A stretch of 33,480 nucleotides of DNA from Euryarchaeota archaeon TMED99 (lineage in GTDB: Archaea > Thermoplasmatota > Poseidoniia > Poseidoniales > Poseidoniaceae), in NCBI GenBank assembly GCA_002170315.2, contig NHFA02000036.1, forward strand, positions 13,042 through 46,521, in the 5' to 3' direction. Position 1 is the first letter of the stretch. Every line of letters begins with the position of its first letter. This document shows positions 7,643 to 15,961 of the stretch, piece after piece. A program made the position numbers and the translations under genes. Below the pieces are notes generated by a model. It was not told the DNA's origin. It made no database searches and worked only from the letters and a program-made list of their open reading frames with translations.

Positions 7643-9055
7643 ATGGCGAGGGGTTGGGTGAAGCCCGAAAGCACATCTGGTGGCGAAGTCAAGATTCTTC
7701 GAATCACCTCAAGAACCTCACAATCCCCAATCAAATGGAGGTTACCTCCCTCGAAAAGTCACTTAATTCGAGCCCTTGCCTTATTCTCTCAATCCCATCA
7801 ACAAGTTACACTTGACAACGTTGGATACTCTGGCGAAGATGTTTGGGCAATGCGCAGTTCCCTTGCTCAAATGGGTGTCAAATTCCAAGATTATGATTCA
7901 CAAGGAAATGAACTTCAACACAACGATCCGATGCGTTTGCAGCCACACCCTGATTCAGTTCGTTGGGTCTTGAATGGTGTGGGGCCTGATGGCTTCAAGC
8001 AGCCGAGCAATGTTCTTCATGCCATGAATTCAGGCACAGCACTGCGATTTTTAGCCGGCCTCGTTGCCCGTATGGAGGGTCCAGTGACGTTGGATGGCGA
8101 CCAGTCTTTGCGCCAAAGAGAGTCAGATGCCATGTGGGATTCTCTTCGTCAGGCAGGGGTAGATGTTTCAATTGCTGCTGGTAAACAACACCTACCAGTT
8201 GTTGTTCAAGGTCCGTGGAAGAAAGAACAACTCACTCAAGGAATCGACCTTGACATCAGTCGTTCAAGTCAACCACTTTCATCGTGGTTACTTGCTTCAG
8301 CAGCTCTTCCTTGTGAAGTTCAACTCAATCTTATTGGCAAAGGTGTATCGAACCGTCATTCCAAATTAACAGCAAAAATGGTCGAGGCTTCAGGGAGTAA
8401 AAACCAACTTCAACCAGCGCAGTGCTCTCTTTTTCCATGGATTCCAAAGTCCGAGGAAATCTACACAGTTCCCGGTGACGCATCTATGGCATCGTTTGCT
8501 ATGCTGGCAACGCATTGCCTTGATGCTGAAATCCACCTCAGAGGATGGCCTCAAGAAAGTCAGGCTATCGGGCATGAAATCCTTTCAAAATCCGCTATAG
8601 AATGTGGTGTTAAGTGGGATAAAGATGTTTTGAAAAGTATTGAATCTTCTCAACCCGTTGTATTGAATGTTATCGATTCCAATGACATACTTCCTCCACT
8701 TGCAGCCTTGCTCTGCTTTGGACCAGGTGGACGAATTATCGGTGCACCTCACGCCGCACACAAAGAAAGTAACAGGCTATCACGAACCGTAGAACTCCTC
8801 CAATTCTTTGGATTACAAGCCTCATTACTGGATGATGGAATCGAAGTGAAAGGGAACCAAACGCCAACTGCACCGACTCAGCCAGTGTCTACTTTTGGCG
8901 ATCATCGTTTATTCATGACCGCATTACTTCTTGCAGCGAAAACCGGAGGAGAAGTGGTTGGCCAGACCCTTCATCAAGTTGCTGACGAGACTTTCTTGGA
9001 GCGTTTACAGCAAGCAGGTATTGGGATTGAAACTGCAACAGTATCCAATTCATAA
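7643..9055 (+). CDS. aroA: 3-phosphoshikimate 1-carboxyvinyltransferase (EPSP synthase)
   Basis: EPSP synthase joins phosphoenolpyruvate to shikimate-3-phosphate in aromatic amino acid synthesis. Visible motifs, in order: L-P-P-S-K-S-H-L-I-R-A (residues 36 onward), M-N-S-G-T-A-L-R-F-L, L-D-G-D-Q-S-L-R-Q-R, S-R-S-S-Q-P-L-S-S, V-P-G-D-A-S-M-A-S-F, D-I-L-P-P-L-A-A-L, H-K-E-S-N-R-L and F-G-D-H-R-L-F-M. These cover most substrate contacts. The usual C-terminal S-K-T/S-F motif reads A-D-E-T-F, so the PEP-contacting lysine (Lys411 in E. coli numbering) appears to be glutamate. At 470 residues it is about 40 longer than usual, mainly at the N-terminus. I chose ATG 7643; reading back to 7442 would run through moaA. 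Its stop is one base from the convergent mutL stop. Confidence 0.88.
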   Translation: MARGWVKPESTSGGEVKILRITSRTSQSPIKWRLPPSKSHLIRALALFSQSHQQVTLDNVGYSGEDVWAMRSSLAQMGVKFQDYDSQGNELQHNDPMRLQPHPDSVRWVLNGVGPDGFKQPSNVLHAMNSGTALRFLAGLVARMEGPVTLDGDQSLRQRESDAMWDSLRQAGVDVSIAAGKQHLPVVVQGPWKKEQLTQGIDLDISRSSQPLSSWLLASAALPCEVQLNLIGKGVSNRHSKLTAKMVEASGSKNQLQPAQCSLFPWIPKSEEIYTVPGDASMASFAMLATHCLDAEIHLRGWPQESQAIGHEILSKSAIECGVKWDKDVLKSIESSQPVVLNVIDSNDILPPLAALLCFGPGGRIIGAPHAAHKESNRLSRTVELLQFFGLQASLLDDGIEVKGNQTPTAPTQPVSTFGDHRLFMTALLLAAKTGGEVVGQTLHQVADETFLERLQQAGIGIETATVSNS

Positions 9056-9056
9056 A

Positions 9057-11060
9057 TCAGCCATGGCGGCCAAAGTGATGATCCAGTGAATCCAACGGAA
9101 GTCGTAATGCTGTAGGGCGGCCATGAACGCAAGCCCAAGGATTGGGAATTCTTCTCATATCATCGATTAATCTTCGCATTTCAGGTAAAGTCAATTTTTC
9201 ATTTGCCTTGACTGACCCTCGGCAGGCATTGAGGAATGCGAGGTGGTCTTTACGACGGTCAACGGTCTCTAAGGGGGCGCCATCCTCCGCAGTATCTTGT
9301 AAGAGGTCCATGAGGAACGGAACCAATTCTTGGCCATCAAGCAGGTGAGGAGCAGCATCAATCATCCAACCCTCTTCACTTTCTCGCACCGAAAAACCAA
9401 CTTCGCTTAAGGTGTCGACAGCAGCTGAAATTCGCGCAGATTGTCGGGCGTCGAGGTCTAATTTTACTGGCTCGATTTTTGTCTGGCTTTCCCATAATGA
9501 AGCATCATGGCGTAACCGTTCATATCGGATACGTTCATGGAGAGCATGTTGGTCAATCAGAAGTAATTCTCCCTCTGCTTGAACCAAAATATAGGAATCA
9601 GCAAATTGTGCTAATGGTTCCATTTCTGGGAGTTCATTGATGATGCCTTCGAGGGGCTTCTCTTCATTGGGCGAATGACGAATACCGCAGCCGGCATGCC
9701 GATGCAGTGTCCTTTCAGCAGGGGATAATGCAGGTGCAGTAGGTTTCTGATCTAATCCTGGAAGGGTCTCTTGTGCTTCAGGTGCTGTTGATTGTGGGCG
9801 CTTTTTTTCCACCGCTTCGGGTTCTTCCGCTTCTCTTCCGTGAAGATTCAGTTGCGCTCCAGCAGCAATGGCCCATGCAGGTGGTGCTTGTTGGGTGTCT
9901 TTTGGAAGCACAAGTGCTGAAGCACCTGCTGCAGCATCCAATGGGTCCAATGATGTTTTTTCAGCAGTAAGGTGTTCTTGAATGGATGTTGTTTTTTGGA
10001 TGCCAAGTCCTTGAAGTCCAGGAATACCTCCAGCAGCGTCAGGTTGTGTTGGAGCCGATTCAAGCGTATGAGCAATCGCTCTTTCGAGTCGTTCCAAAAC
10101 TCGCCATGAATGGCGGAGCCGCACTTCACGCTTGGTTGGATGAACATTCACGTCGACTTCTTCTGGAGGAAGGGTCAACGAAAGAACTGCAATGGGGTGC
10201 CTTCCTTGCATCAAACGTGTGCGGTAACCACGGCGAATGGCTTGAAGAAAAGGGCCAGCTGCAACGGGGCGACCGTTAATGAGAACATGGATATCGTCGC
10301 CTTTGCCACGGGTGATATCTGGCGTACTAATCCATCCACTCCAGCGCTCTTGACCCGGTGCATCAGCATCACTTTGTGGAGATTTTATCTCTAGCATTGA
10401 CTCGACTTGTCCACCCAGCAAGTCAAACAGCCTGTCCATCATTGATTCTGCAGGAGGGATGTCAAGCATGACCCGTTCATCGATGACCAGTCGGAATCCT
10501 ATGGATTGGTGAGCCATTGCGTGAGCAACAACAACATCAACGATACGCGCATTTTCAGTCGCTGGCCGGCGTTGGAATGCTAATCGAGCGGGAGTATTCT
10601 TGAATAAATGTTCAACATCGACCCGTGTACCTTTCTGCATGCCAAATGGTTCTACAGTGCCTTTTACGCCATTCTTCATAGCGATTGATTTACCTTCTTT
10701 TCCTTCTGGGCGGCTTGATATCGTGAGGTGCGAGACCATTCCGATGCTCGCTAATGCTTCTCCTCGGAAACCAAGAGTGTGAATTGAATTCAAATCCTCA
10801 GCCTTTTGCAATTTTGAAGTTGCATGTCGATCCAGCGAAAGTCGCAGGTCGTCCTCATCGATTCCACTTCCGTCGTCTTCGATACAGATGAGGTCAAAAC
10901 CACCTCGCTCAACGGTAATTACCAGACGCATTGAACCCGCATCAAGACTGTTTTCAAGCAGTTCTTTGACGACTTGAGCAGGCCGTTCGACAACCTCTCC
11001 AGCAGCGATATGCCCAATGGTGGTTTCATCCAATTGTAGAATCCTTTTTGGTTCAGACAT
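9057..11060 (-). CDS. mutL: DNA mismatch repair protein MutL with endonuclease motif
   Basis: MutL couples mismatch recognition by MutS to strand cutting. The N-terminal GHKL ATPase is complete: I-A-A-G-E-V-V-E-R-P, E-L-L-E-N-S-L-D-A-G, D-D-G-S-G-I, and H-A-T-S-K with T-L-G-F-R-G-E-A-L. After a variable proline- and alanine-rich linker, the C-terminal domain has D-Q-H-A-L-H-E-R-I-R-Y-E at about residues 502-513. This exactly fits the metal-binding endonuclease motif DQHA(X)2E(X)4E, so it belongs to the self-nicking class rather than the MutH-dependent one. Other C-terminal motifs are A-C-R-G-S-V-K-A and C-V-H-G-R-P-T. Its ATG overlaps the mutS stop by eight bases, with GGAGG inside the mutS end. 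MutL is unevenly distributed in archaea and is usually considered bacterial in origin. Confidence 0.97.
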   Translation of the reverse strand: MSEPKRILQLDETTIGHIAAGEVVERPAQVVKELLENSLDAGSMRLVITVERGGFDLICIEDDGSGIDEDDLRLSLDRHATSKLQKAEDLNSIHTLGFRGEALASIGMVSHLTISSRPEGKEGKSIAMKNGVKGTVEPFGMQKGTRVDVEHLFKNTPARLAFQRRPATENARIVDVVVAHAMAHQSIGFRLVIDERVMLDIPPAESMMDRLFDLLGGQVESMLEIKSPQSDADAPGQERWSGWISTPDITRGKGDDIHVLINGRPVAAGPFLQAIRRGYRTRLMQGRHPIAVLSLTLPPEEVDVNVHPTKREVRLRHSWRVLERLERAIAHTLESAPTQPDAAGGIPGLQGLGIQKTTSIQEHLTAEKTSLDPLDAAAGASALVLPKDTQQAPPAWAIAAGAQLNLHGREAEEPEAVEKKRPQSTAPEAQETLPGLDQKPTAPALSPAERTLHRHAGCGIRHSPNEEKPLEGIINELPEMEPLAQFADSYILVQAEGELLLIDQHALHERIRYERLRHDASLWESQTKIEPVKLDLDARQSARISAAVDTLSEVGFSVRESEEGWMIDAAPHLLDGQELVPFLMDLLQDTAEDGAPLETVDRRKDHLAFLNACRGSVKANEKLTLPEMRRLIDDMRRIPNPWACVHGRPTALRLPLDSLDHHFGRHG

Positions 11061-13707
11061 TCTTTTCGCCTCCGAGTAGTTTCTTTAGTCTATAGAGTGC
11101 GTCATGTGCTTGACGCGGTGAAAGTTCATCCGCATCGATGTCGGAAAGATATGCAAGCGTTTCTTTCTCTTCTTGACGAATGTTCGGTGCGGTTTGTTTT
11201 GCTCCGTTCTTCTGAGTAATCGCTGCGGCTGCAAAATATCCCATTAAACTCGATTGCCCTTGAGCACGTGCCGAAGGAGTTCCTGATTCACCTGCTTTTG
11301 CACCATGTGCTTGTTGTTCTAAGAATGCAAGAAGGTCGCTCGCTCGTTCGACAACTGGCCGAGGTAAGCCCGCTAAAGCAGCAACTTGAACACCGTATGA
11401 ATCATCACACGGACCATCAGCAACGGTGTGAAGGAAACGAAGTTCTCCGTCTGCTTGTGCGACTTGTACGTGGACGTTGACCAATCCATCGACCTCTCCT
11501 TCGAGGCCGATTAATTGATGATAATGTGTTGCGAATAATGTCCGTGCCCCAATTCTCTTACAGATGTCTTCAGTGACGGACCACGCGATAGATAATCCAT
11601 CAAATGTCGAAGTTCCACGGCCAATTTCATCAAGTAAAACGAGCGATTGTGGCGTAGCTCTTCGAAGAATATGAGCGACTTCAATCATCTCCATCATGAA
11701 TGTAGAACGCCCTCGGCGTAAGTCGTCACTTGCACCGACACGAGTAAAAATTCGATCGACCAGCCCAATTCTCGCTTTCTTCGCAGGAACAAAACTACCG
11801 GACTGGGCCAGGATTGTCAATAATGCCGTTGTCCGAAGGTAAGTCGATTTACCACCCATATTTGGTCCTGTGATTAAGAGGAAGTTTCTCTTCTTTTGCA
11901 ATTGAATATCATTTGGCACAAAGCCCGATTGCATTTCCAATGCAGGATGGCGGGCATCTTCGGCTTTGAGATGATGTCCTGCCGTTAACTCTGGACGAGT
12001 CCATGAACGTGTTCGAGCGATTGAAGCGAAGCATTGCAATACGTCGATTGCAGCAACTCTGCCTGCGATATTGGCGAGGAGTTGCGCGTGCATTCGACAA
12101 CGTTCTCTTAGCGAGGTAAATTCTCGATATTCCAATTCCTTGACCTTTGTATCAGCGGTTAAGAGAAGGTCGTCTCTTTCTGACAATTCATCGGTAATAT
12201 ATCGAGAACCATTGGTCATCTGTTGCTTCCGACGCCATTCTTCAGGAACTTTGGTTTCATGAGATTTTGTGACTTCAATAAACCATCCTATTTGGCGGTT
12301 CATTCGAACTTTCAGTGAAGGTATTTCCAGTTCTCGTCGTAACTTCGCTTCTAAGTCTTGGAACCAAGAATGCCCAGTTGCGGAAGTTTCTCGAAGTTCA
12401 TCGATGGTTGAATTGAGTCCTGCTCGAATTAAGTTTCCATCACGAATGCTGAGCGGAGGTTCATCGACCAGCGTACGGCGAATATCTTCTGCAAGGTCAC
12501 TCAAAGCATCTAATTCATGCGAGAGATGACCGAGGAGTGGATTTTCAGTTTCATTACAGAGATTGATGATTGCAGGCATCCGCTCTAAAGCATCCGAAAC
12601 AGCGAGCAAGTCTCGCCCATTTGACCGGTTATAGGCGAGTTGTGTTGCCAATCGTTCCATATCTCTCAGCCCACGTAGGGCTTCCCGTAGACCCTCAAGT
12701 CGACGAGCAGAACGAGCAAGTGAACCAACCGCTTCATGGCGTGCATGAATGGCTTCAAGATTGCACAGAGGGCGTAAAAGCCATGTTTTTAGCAATCGCC
12801 GTCCCATTGCACTTCGACATGCATTCATTGTCGAAAGTAGACTTCCTTCATATTCTCCTGCTAATGTTGAAGTTAATTCGAGGTTCTTCAATGTCGTTTG
12901 GTCAAGAACCAAATTTCCAGTTTCCTTGATGACTTCGATATCTCGAAGCGGTATTTCATCGGTGATGTGCATGGTTGCAAGGTAGTCGGCAGCAAGTCCT
13001 GCTGCAGCCAGTGCAATCGGCGAGTCATCTAAATCCAGATGACCTAAATCAGCGACTTTTAACACCTTTTCAAGACGGCTTCTGCGCCTTTTTTCACTCG
13101 CTCGGTGTTGGCTGATGAGAACATTGTCAAGATGGGAAAAAAGAGCGCATAGTTCAGTATCTTCTGCATCTTTAGGCGAGACGACAATTTCTGTTGGCCG
13201 CCATCTCATGATTTCATCTAACGCTCGAGCAAAGCGGTCATCCCCGTTCAAGTCAGAAGCCCATGCTTGACCCGTAGATGCATCGACAATTCCGACTCCT
13301 AGCGTTGACTTATCGAGTACGACTGAAACCAAAAGGGAACGTTCATCTGTTCCAAGTAACGATTCTTCATACAAACTTCCAGGTGTGTAAACTCTTGTCA
13401 CCATACGTTCCAAGATCTTCGCACCTTCTCGTAGTTCTTGCTCTTGTTCTGCTACAGTGACTTTGTATCCTGCTTTCAGCATACCTCGAATGTTGTCTTC
13501 CAATGCATGCCAAGGGAATCCAGCCATTTGAATCGGTTTATCTGCCTTCTTGTCTCGAGATGTAAGAGCCAATCCGAGGATTTCAGAACCCACTTCCGCA
13601 TCCTCGTGGAATAATTCATAGAAGTCGCCCATCCTGAAGAAAAGGATCGTATCAGGGTGTTCCTTTTTGATGTCCATGAATTGGTCCATCATCCCCCTTT
13701 TTGCCAT
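11053..13707 (-). CDS. mutS: DNA mismatch repair protein MutS
   Basis: MutS binds mismatches and small loops and recruits MutL. The protein has 884 residues and the full MutS1 plan. The mismatch-binding domain carries F-F-R-M-G-D-F-Y-E-L-F, where the second phenylalanine-x-glutamate pair intercalates at the mismatch. Connector, core and clamp regions follow, then the ATPase with G-P-N-M-G-G-K-S-T near residue 614, an L-V-L-L-D-E-I-G-R-G-T-S-T-F-D Walker B, and F-A-T-H-Y-H. I chose ATG 13707 because GGAGAG lies about eight bases upstream; 18 further upstream codons are not MutS-like. A short helical tail precedes the stop. It heads a two-gene operon with mutL. The presence of MutS1 with an endonuclease-type MutL suggests a working bacterial-type repair route acquired by transfer. 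Confidence 0.97.
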   Translation of the reverse strand: MAKRGMMDQFMDIKKEHPDTILFFRMGDFYELFHEDAEVGSEILGLALTSRDKKADKPIQMAGFPWHALEDNIRGMLKAGYKVTVAEQEQELREGAKILERMVTRVYTPGSLYEESLLGTDERSLLVSVVLDKSTLGVGIVDASTGQAWASDLNGDDRFARALDEIMRWRPTEIVVSPKDAEDTELCALFSHLDNVLISQHRASEKRRRSRLEKVLKVADLGHLDLDDSPIALAAAGLAADYLATMHITDEIPLRDIEVIKETGNLVLDQTTLKNLELTSTLAGEYEGSLLSTMNACRSAMGRRLLKTWLLRPLCNLEAIHARHEAVGSLARSARRLEGLREALRGLRDMERLATQLAYNRSNGRDLLAVSDALERMPAIINLCNETENPLLGHLSHELDALSDLAEDIRRTLVDEPPLSIRDGNLIRAGLNSTIDELRETSATGHSWFQDLEAKLRRELEIPSLKVRMNRQIGWFIEVTKSHETKVPEEWRRKQQMTNGSRYITDELSERDDLLLTADTKVKELEYREFTSLRERCRMHAQLLANIAGRVAAIDVLQCFASIARTRSWTRPELTAGHHLKAEDARHPALEMQSGFVPNDIQLQKKRNFLLITGPNMGGKSTYLRTTALLTILAQSGSFVPAKKARIGLVDRIFTRVGASDDLRRGRSTFMMEMIEVAHILRRATPQSLVLLDEIGRGTSTFDGLSIAWSVTEDICKRIGARTLFATHYHQLIGLEGEVDGLVNVHVQVAQADGELRFLHTVADGPCDDSYGVQVAALAGLPRPVVERASDLLAFLEQQAHGAKAGESGTPSARAQGQSSLMGYFAAAAITQKNGAKQTAPNIRQEEKETLAYLSDIDADELSPRQAHDALYRLKKLLGGEKNV

Positions 13708-13815
13708 GCTCAATACTCTCCTTGCTCTCGCTGGAGTCCTATGTCGTTGCCGAGAGCACATGAAGGTTCTCGCGTAGCCTAGAAAGAACTCCAGTTTTCA
13801 CGGGAATTTTGTATT

Positions 13816-15126
13816 TTATTGATTCTGCCGCATTCGACTAAAAGCCGTCCACACCATGACGCCCATCACAATACTTGAGGCAGTAAAGAAGAGGAAATTC
13901 AAGAAACCTCTTCCACTCTCTATAGAACCGATTGCTAGGGTGTCGATTGAATAGGTTCCCGTCTCACCATTTTGATTATTACCGTGAGCATAGATGACAT
14001 CATCGGAAACTCCGGATACTTCGACGGTCAGCGGAAGTGGTCGTGCTAAAGGCATCTTCTCTGGAATTCCTTCTCTCATCCGAACAATCGATGTGCTGCC
14101 TTCACTTCCGAACATCCAAACAGCGCCTTTTTCATCAAGTGCAACAGATTCACTGGAGACTTCAACATCGGTCATTGTTCCATCCAGAGCAATATGAACT
14201 GCAGAGTCGGTGCCTGCAGCAAGAAGACTACCATTTTCAAGTTTAATCAGAGAGTGAATTTCACCTCTCTCAAGCTCTTCAATCGATGTGAGCATTGGGG
14301 CAGTAGGTCCTGCGGACCATGAAATGAAACCTATCACGGGGTGTTTGAGCGGTGCAGCAGGGCTGTTTTCATCGGCACCAAATGTATTGGCCATCAAACC
14401 TGTTGCAATCCATGTACCGTCGTCCAGAGCCTCAACCATATTCCATTCGAAGTCGTCGGAATTCACCATTGCAGCGGTTACAGTTGCACCTCCAAATGCG
14501 GCTTGAGCAGGTTGGAGTGGTGTAGCAACATTTCCAAAGCCTCTGAGGCTTGAAGTGTTTCCTTCATCCGTAGCCATGAGCCAATGGTAGCCATCGCCGT
14601 TGGCTTGTTCAGCAACATCGAGAATATCGAAGGATTCTTGATTCTCGTTGAGTGGGACAATGGTGCGCTGTAAATTTTCAGATTTCACGTGGATGACTTC
14701 CAATGTATTGTTTGAGGGCGATACGACGATACTTCCGTCATGAAGTTGTGTCATGAAGGTCATTCCCAAGATATCTTCGTAATCTGCACCTATGTCTCTA
14801 GCGTCACCTTGATCATCGTAGTGGAACATCACTCCACCTTCATCTCCCAAGACCATTGCAGTGTAACTGCCTGAGTCTCCATACACGATATCCAATACCC
14901 GCCCATCAACGGCTTCGAGTCCATCGCTGCGGTAGTCGACGCCAGGGAGGGAAGAAGTTCCTTGAATCGCGATTGCTCCGAGGAGAATAAATACAAAAAA
15001 GCCAGAAATAGCGACCCATTGGTGTTCAGATTCTTCTTCAAGAAGCCCTCTCCATCCCTTCGCCATATTTGCAGGATGAGAAACGGGCACATGAAACCTT
15101 TTATCGAATCTGTAGTGATGTTTCAT
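13816..15126 (-). CDS. membrane-anchored probable beta-propeller protein, function unknown
   Basis: A predicted transmembrane helix near the N-terminus (W-V-A-I-S-G-F-F-V-F-I-L-L-G-A-I-A-I) is followed by about 350 residues of beta-rich sequence. This contains repeated units such as D-G-S-I-V-V, D-G-T-W-I-A-T-G and N-G-S-L-L-A-A-G, typical of propeller blades. A second helix near the C-terminus (F-L-N-F-L-F-F-T-A-S-S-I-V-M-G-V-M-V-W) ends in a short basic tail. The large domain probably sits outside the cell between the two anchors. ATG 15126 has GAGGAA just upstream; ATG 15066 (MAKGWRG) is an alternative with no such site. The 89 bases to L10e form a divergent promoter region. No catalytic motif is recognised. 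Confidence 0.7.
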   Translation of the reverse strand: MKHHYRFDKRFHVPVSHPANMAKGWRGLLEEESEHQWVAISGFFVFILLGAIAIQGTSSLPGVDYRSDGLEAVDGRVLDIVYGDSGSYTAMVLGDEGGVMFHYDDQGDARDIGADYEDILGMTFMTQLHDGSIVVSPSNNTLEVIHVKSENLQRTIVPLNENQESFDILDVAEQANGDGYHWLMATDEGNTSSLRGFGNVATPLQPAQAAFGGATVTAAMVNSDDFEWNMVEALDDGTWIATGLMANTFGADENSPAAPLKHPVIGFISWSAGPTAPMLTSIEELERGEIHSLIKLENGSLLAAGTDSAVHIALDGTMTDVEVSSESVALDEKGAVWMFGSEGSTSIVRMREGIPEKMPLARPLPLTVEVSGVSDDVIYAHGNNQNGETGTYSIDTLAIGSIESGRGFLNFLFFTASSIVMGVMVWTAFSRMRQNQ

Positions 15127-15215
15127 TTCCTCATTTTGGAAAATCTTGCGGCAAGGCTTGAGGCGGAGAGATGATAAAGGGAATATCGGTCGCAAGACTG
15201 CTTGGAGAGAGTATC

Positions 15216-15755
15216 ATGGCACGTAAACCAGCATCTATGTATCGACGCCTCAAGGGTCCAGCCTATACTCGACGCAAGTATATCGGTGGTGTACCGAACA
15301 ACAGAATCCAGTCTTTCCATGCTGGAAACCGAGTTGCTGCAGAGACTGGGCAATTCAAAGTTATCATGGAACTTCGAGCTGATAACAGTTGCCAGATTCG
15401 TCACACTGCATTAGAAGCTGCTCGTGTTATTTCAAACTCTACAATCCGTAAGATTGCTGGAACAGAAGGTTACGCTCTTCGAGTCCATACCTTCCCTCAC
15501 CACATTCTCCGTGAAAACAAGCAAGCAACTGGTGCAGGTGCTGACCGTGTATCTCAAGGAATGCGATGTGCCTTCGGAAAGAATGTTGGAACAGCTGCCC
15601 GTGTTAAGCGAGGTCAAAGAGTCATGTCACTACAAATCAACCCAGAACACTACACCGTTGCTCGAGATGCTCTTCGAAAAGCGAGTATGAAGTTCCCGAC
15701 TCCGTGCACTGTTCGACTCATTCAAGGTCACGAGCACCTCAAGGGACTCGTTTGA
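15216..15755 (+). CDS. rpl10e: large ribosomal subunit protein L10e (uL16)
   Basis: The 179-residue protein begins MARKPASMYRRLKGPAYTRR, the standard archaeal/eukaryotic L10e (uL16) N-terminus. It continues with the 50S-binding core, including the basic F-P-H-H-I-L-R-E-N-K loop, G-A-D-R-V-S-Q-G-M-R, A-F-G-K and a G-T-A-A-R-V region. In the ribosome it sits near the peptidyl-transferase centre and contacts tRNA. ATG 15216 was chosen because GGAGAG precedes it and the family starts here; an in-frame upstream extension to 15171 is not conserved. A hairpin follows the stop. Confidence 0.96.
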   Translation: MARKPASMYRRLKGPAYTRRKYIGGVPNNRIQSFHAGNRVAAETGQFKVIMELRADNSCQIRHTALEAARVISNSTIRKIAGTEGYALRVHTFPHHILRENKQATGAGADRVSQGMRCAFGKNVGTAARVKRGQRVMSLQINPEHYTVARDALRKASMKFPTPCTVRLIQGHEHLKGLV

Positions 15756-15761
15756 AAACCG

Positions 15762-15776
15762 TTGGGCTCAGCCCAA
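15762..15776 (+). terminator. short perfect inverted repeat after L10e, possible terminator or processing site
   Basis: TTGGGCT and AGCCCAA form seven complementary bases around a single C, seven bases after the L10e stop. In RNA this would be a compact GC-rich hairpin. No strong T-run follows, so it could be an end-processing or stability element rather than a true terminator. Seen directly; function inferred. Confidence 0.3.
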
Positions 15777-15871
15777 TGTCAGTCAAACCTCTGTTTGGCA
15801 AGGCTTCTTGGGCGCGAGTTCCTTAAGTCAGAAGCAAGGCCATCGAATCAGCAAACAACGGAGATTTAGAT

Positions 15872-15961
15872 ATGATTGAAGTAAATACCGAGGGCGACAT
15901 TCGTGAAACCTCGGTGGATTACTTGTCATCAAGACTTTTGCACAAGGCGGTGATTGGATGA
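15872..15961 (+). CDS. small ORF (29 codons) overlapping the ABCE1 start by ATGA
   Basis: An ATG at 15872 opens a 29-codon frame (beginning MIEVNTEGD) ending in a TGA at 15959-15961. That TGA shares four bases with the ATG of the ABCE1 gene. CGGAGAT is placed well upstream as a ribosome binding site. The peptide is acidic at the start and helix-forming towards the end, with no membrane segment. The geometry suggests translational coupling: ribosomes finishing this frame could restart on ABCE1. This is interesting because ABCE1 is itself the ribosome-recycling factor. It could be a leader peptide, a tiny protein or chance. I do not recognise it. Confidence 0.4.
   Translation: MIEVNTEGDIRETSVDYLSSRLLHKAVIG

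Noticed and set aside
9848-10279. Overlapping ORFs of about 100 codons on both strands
   Set aside because: They sit in the variable linker region of mutL and look like shadow frames of a biased sequence.
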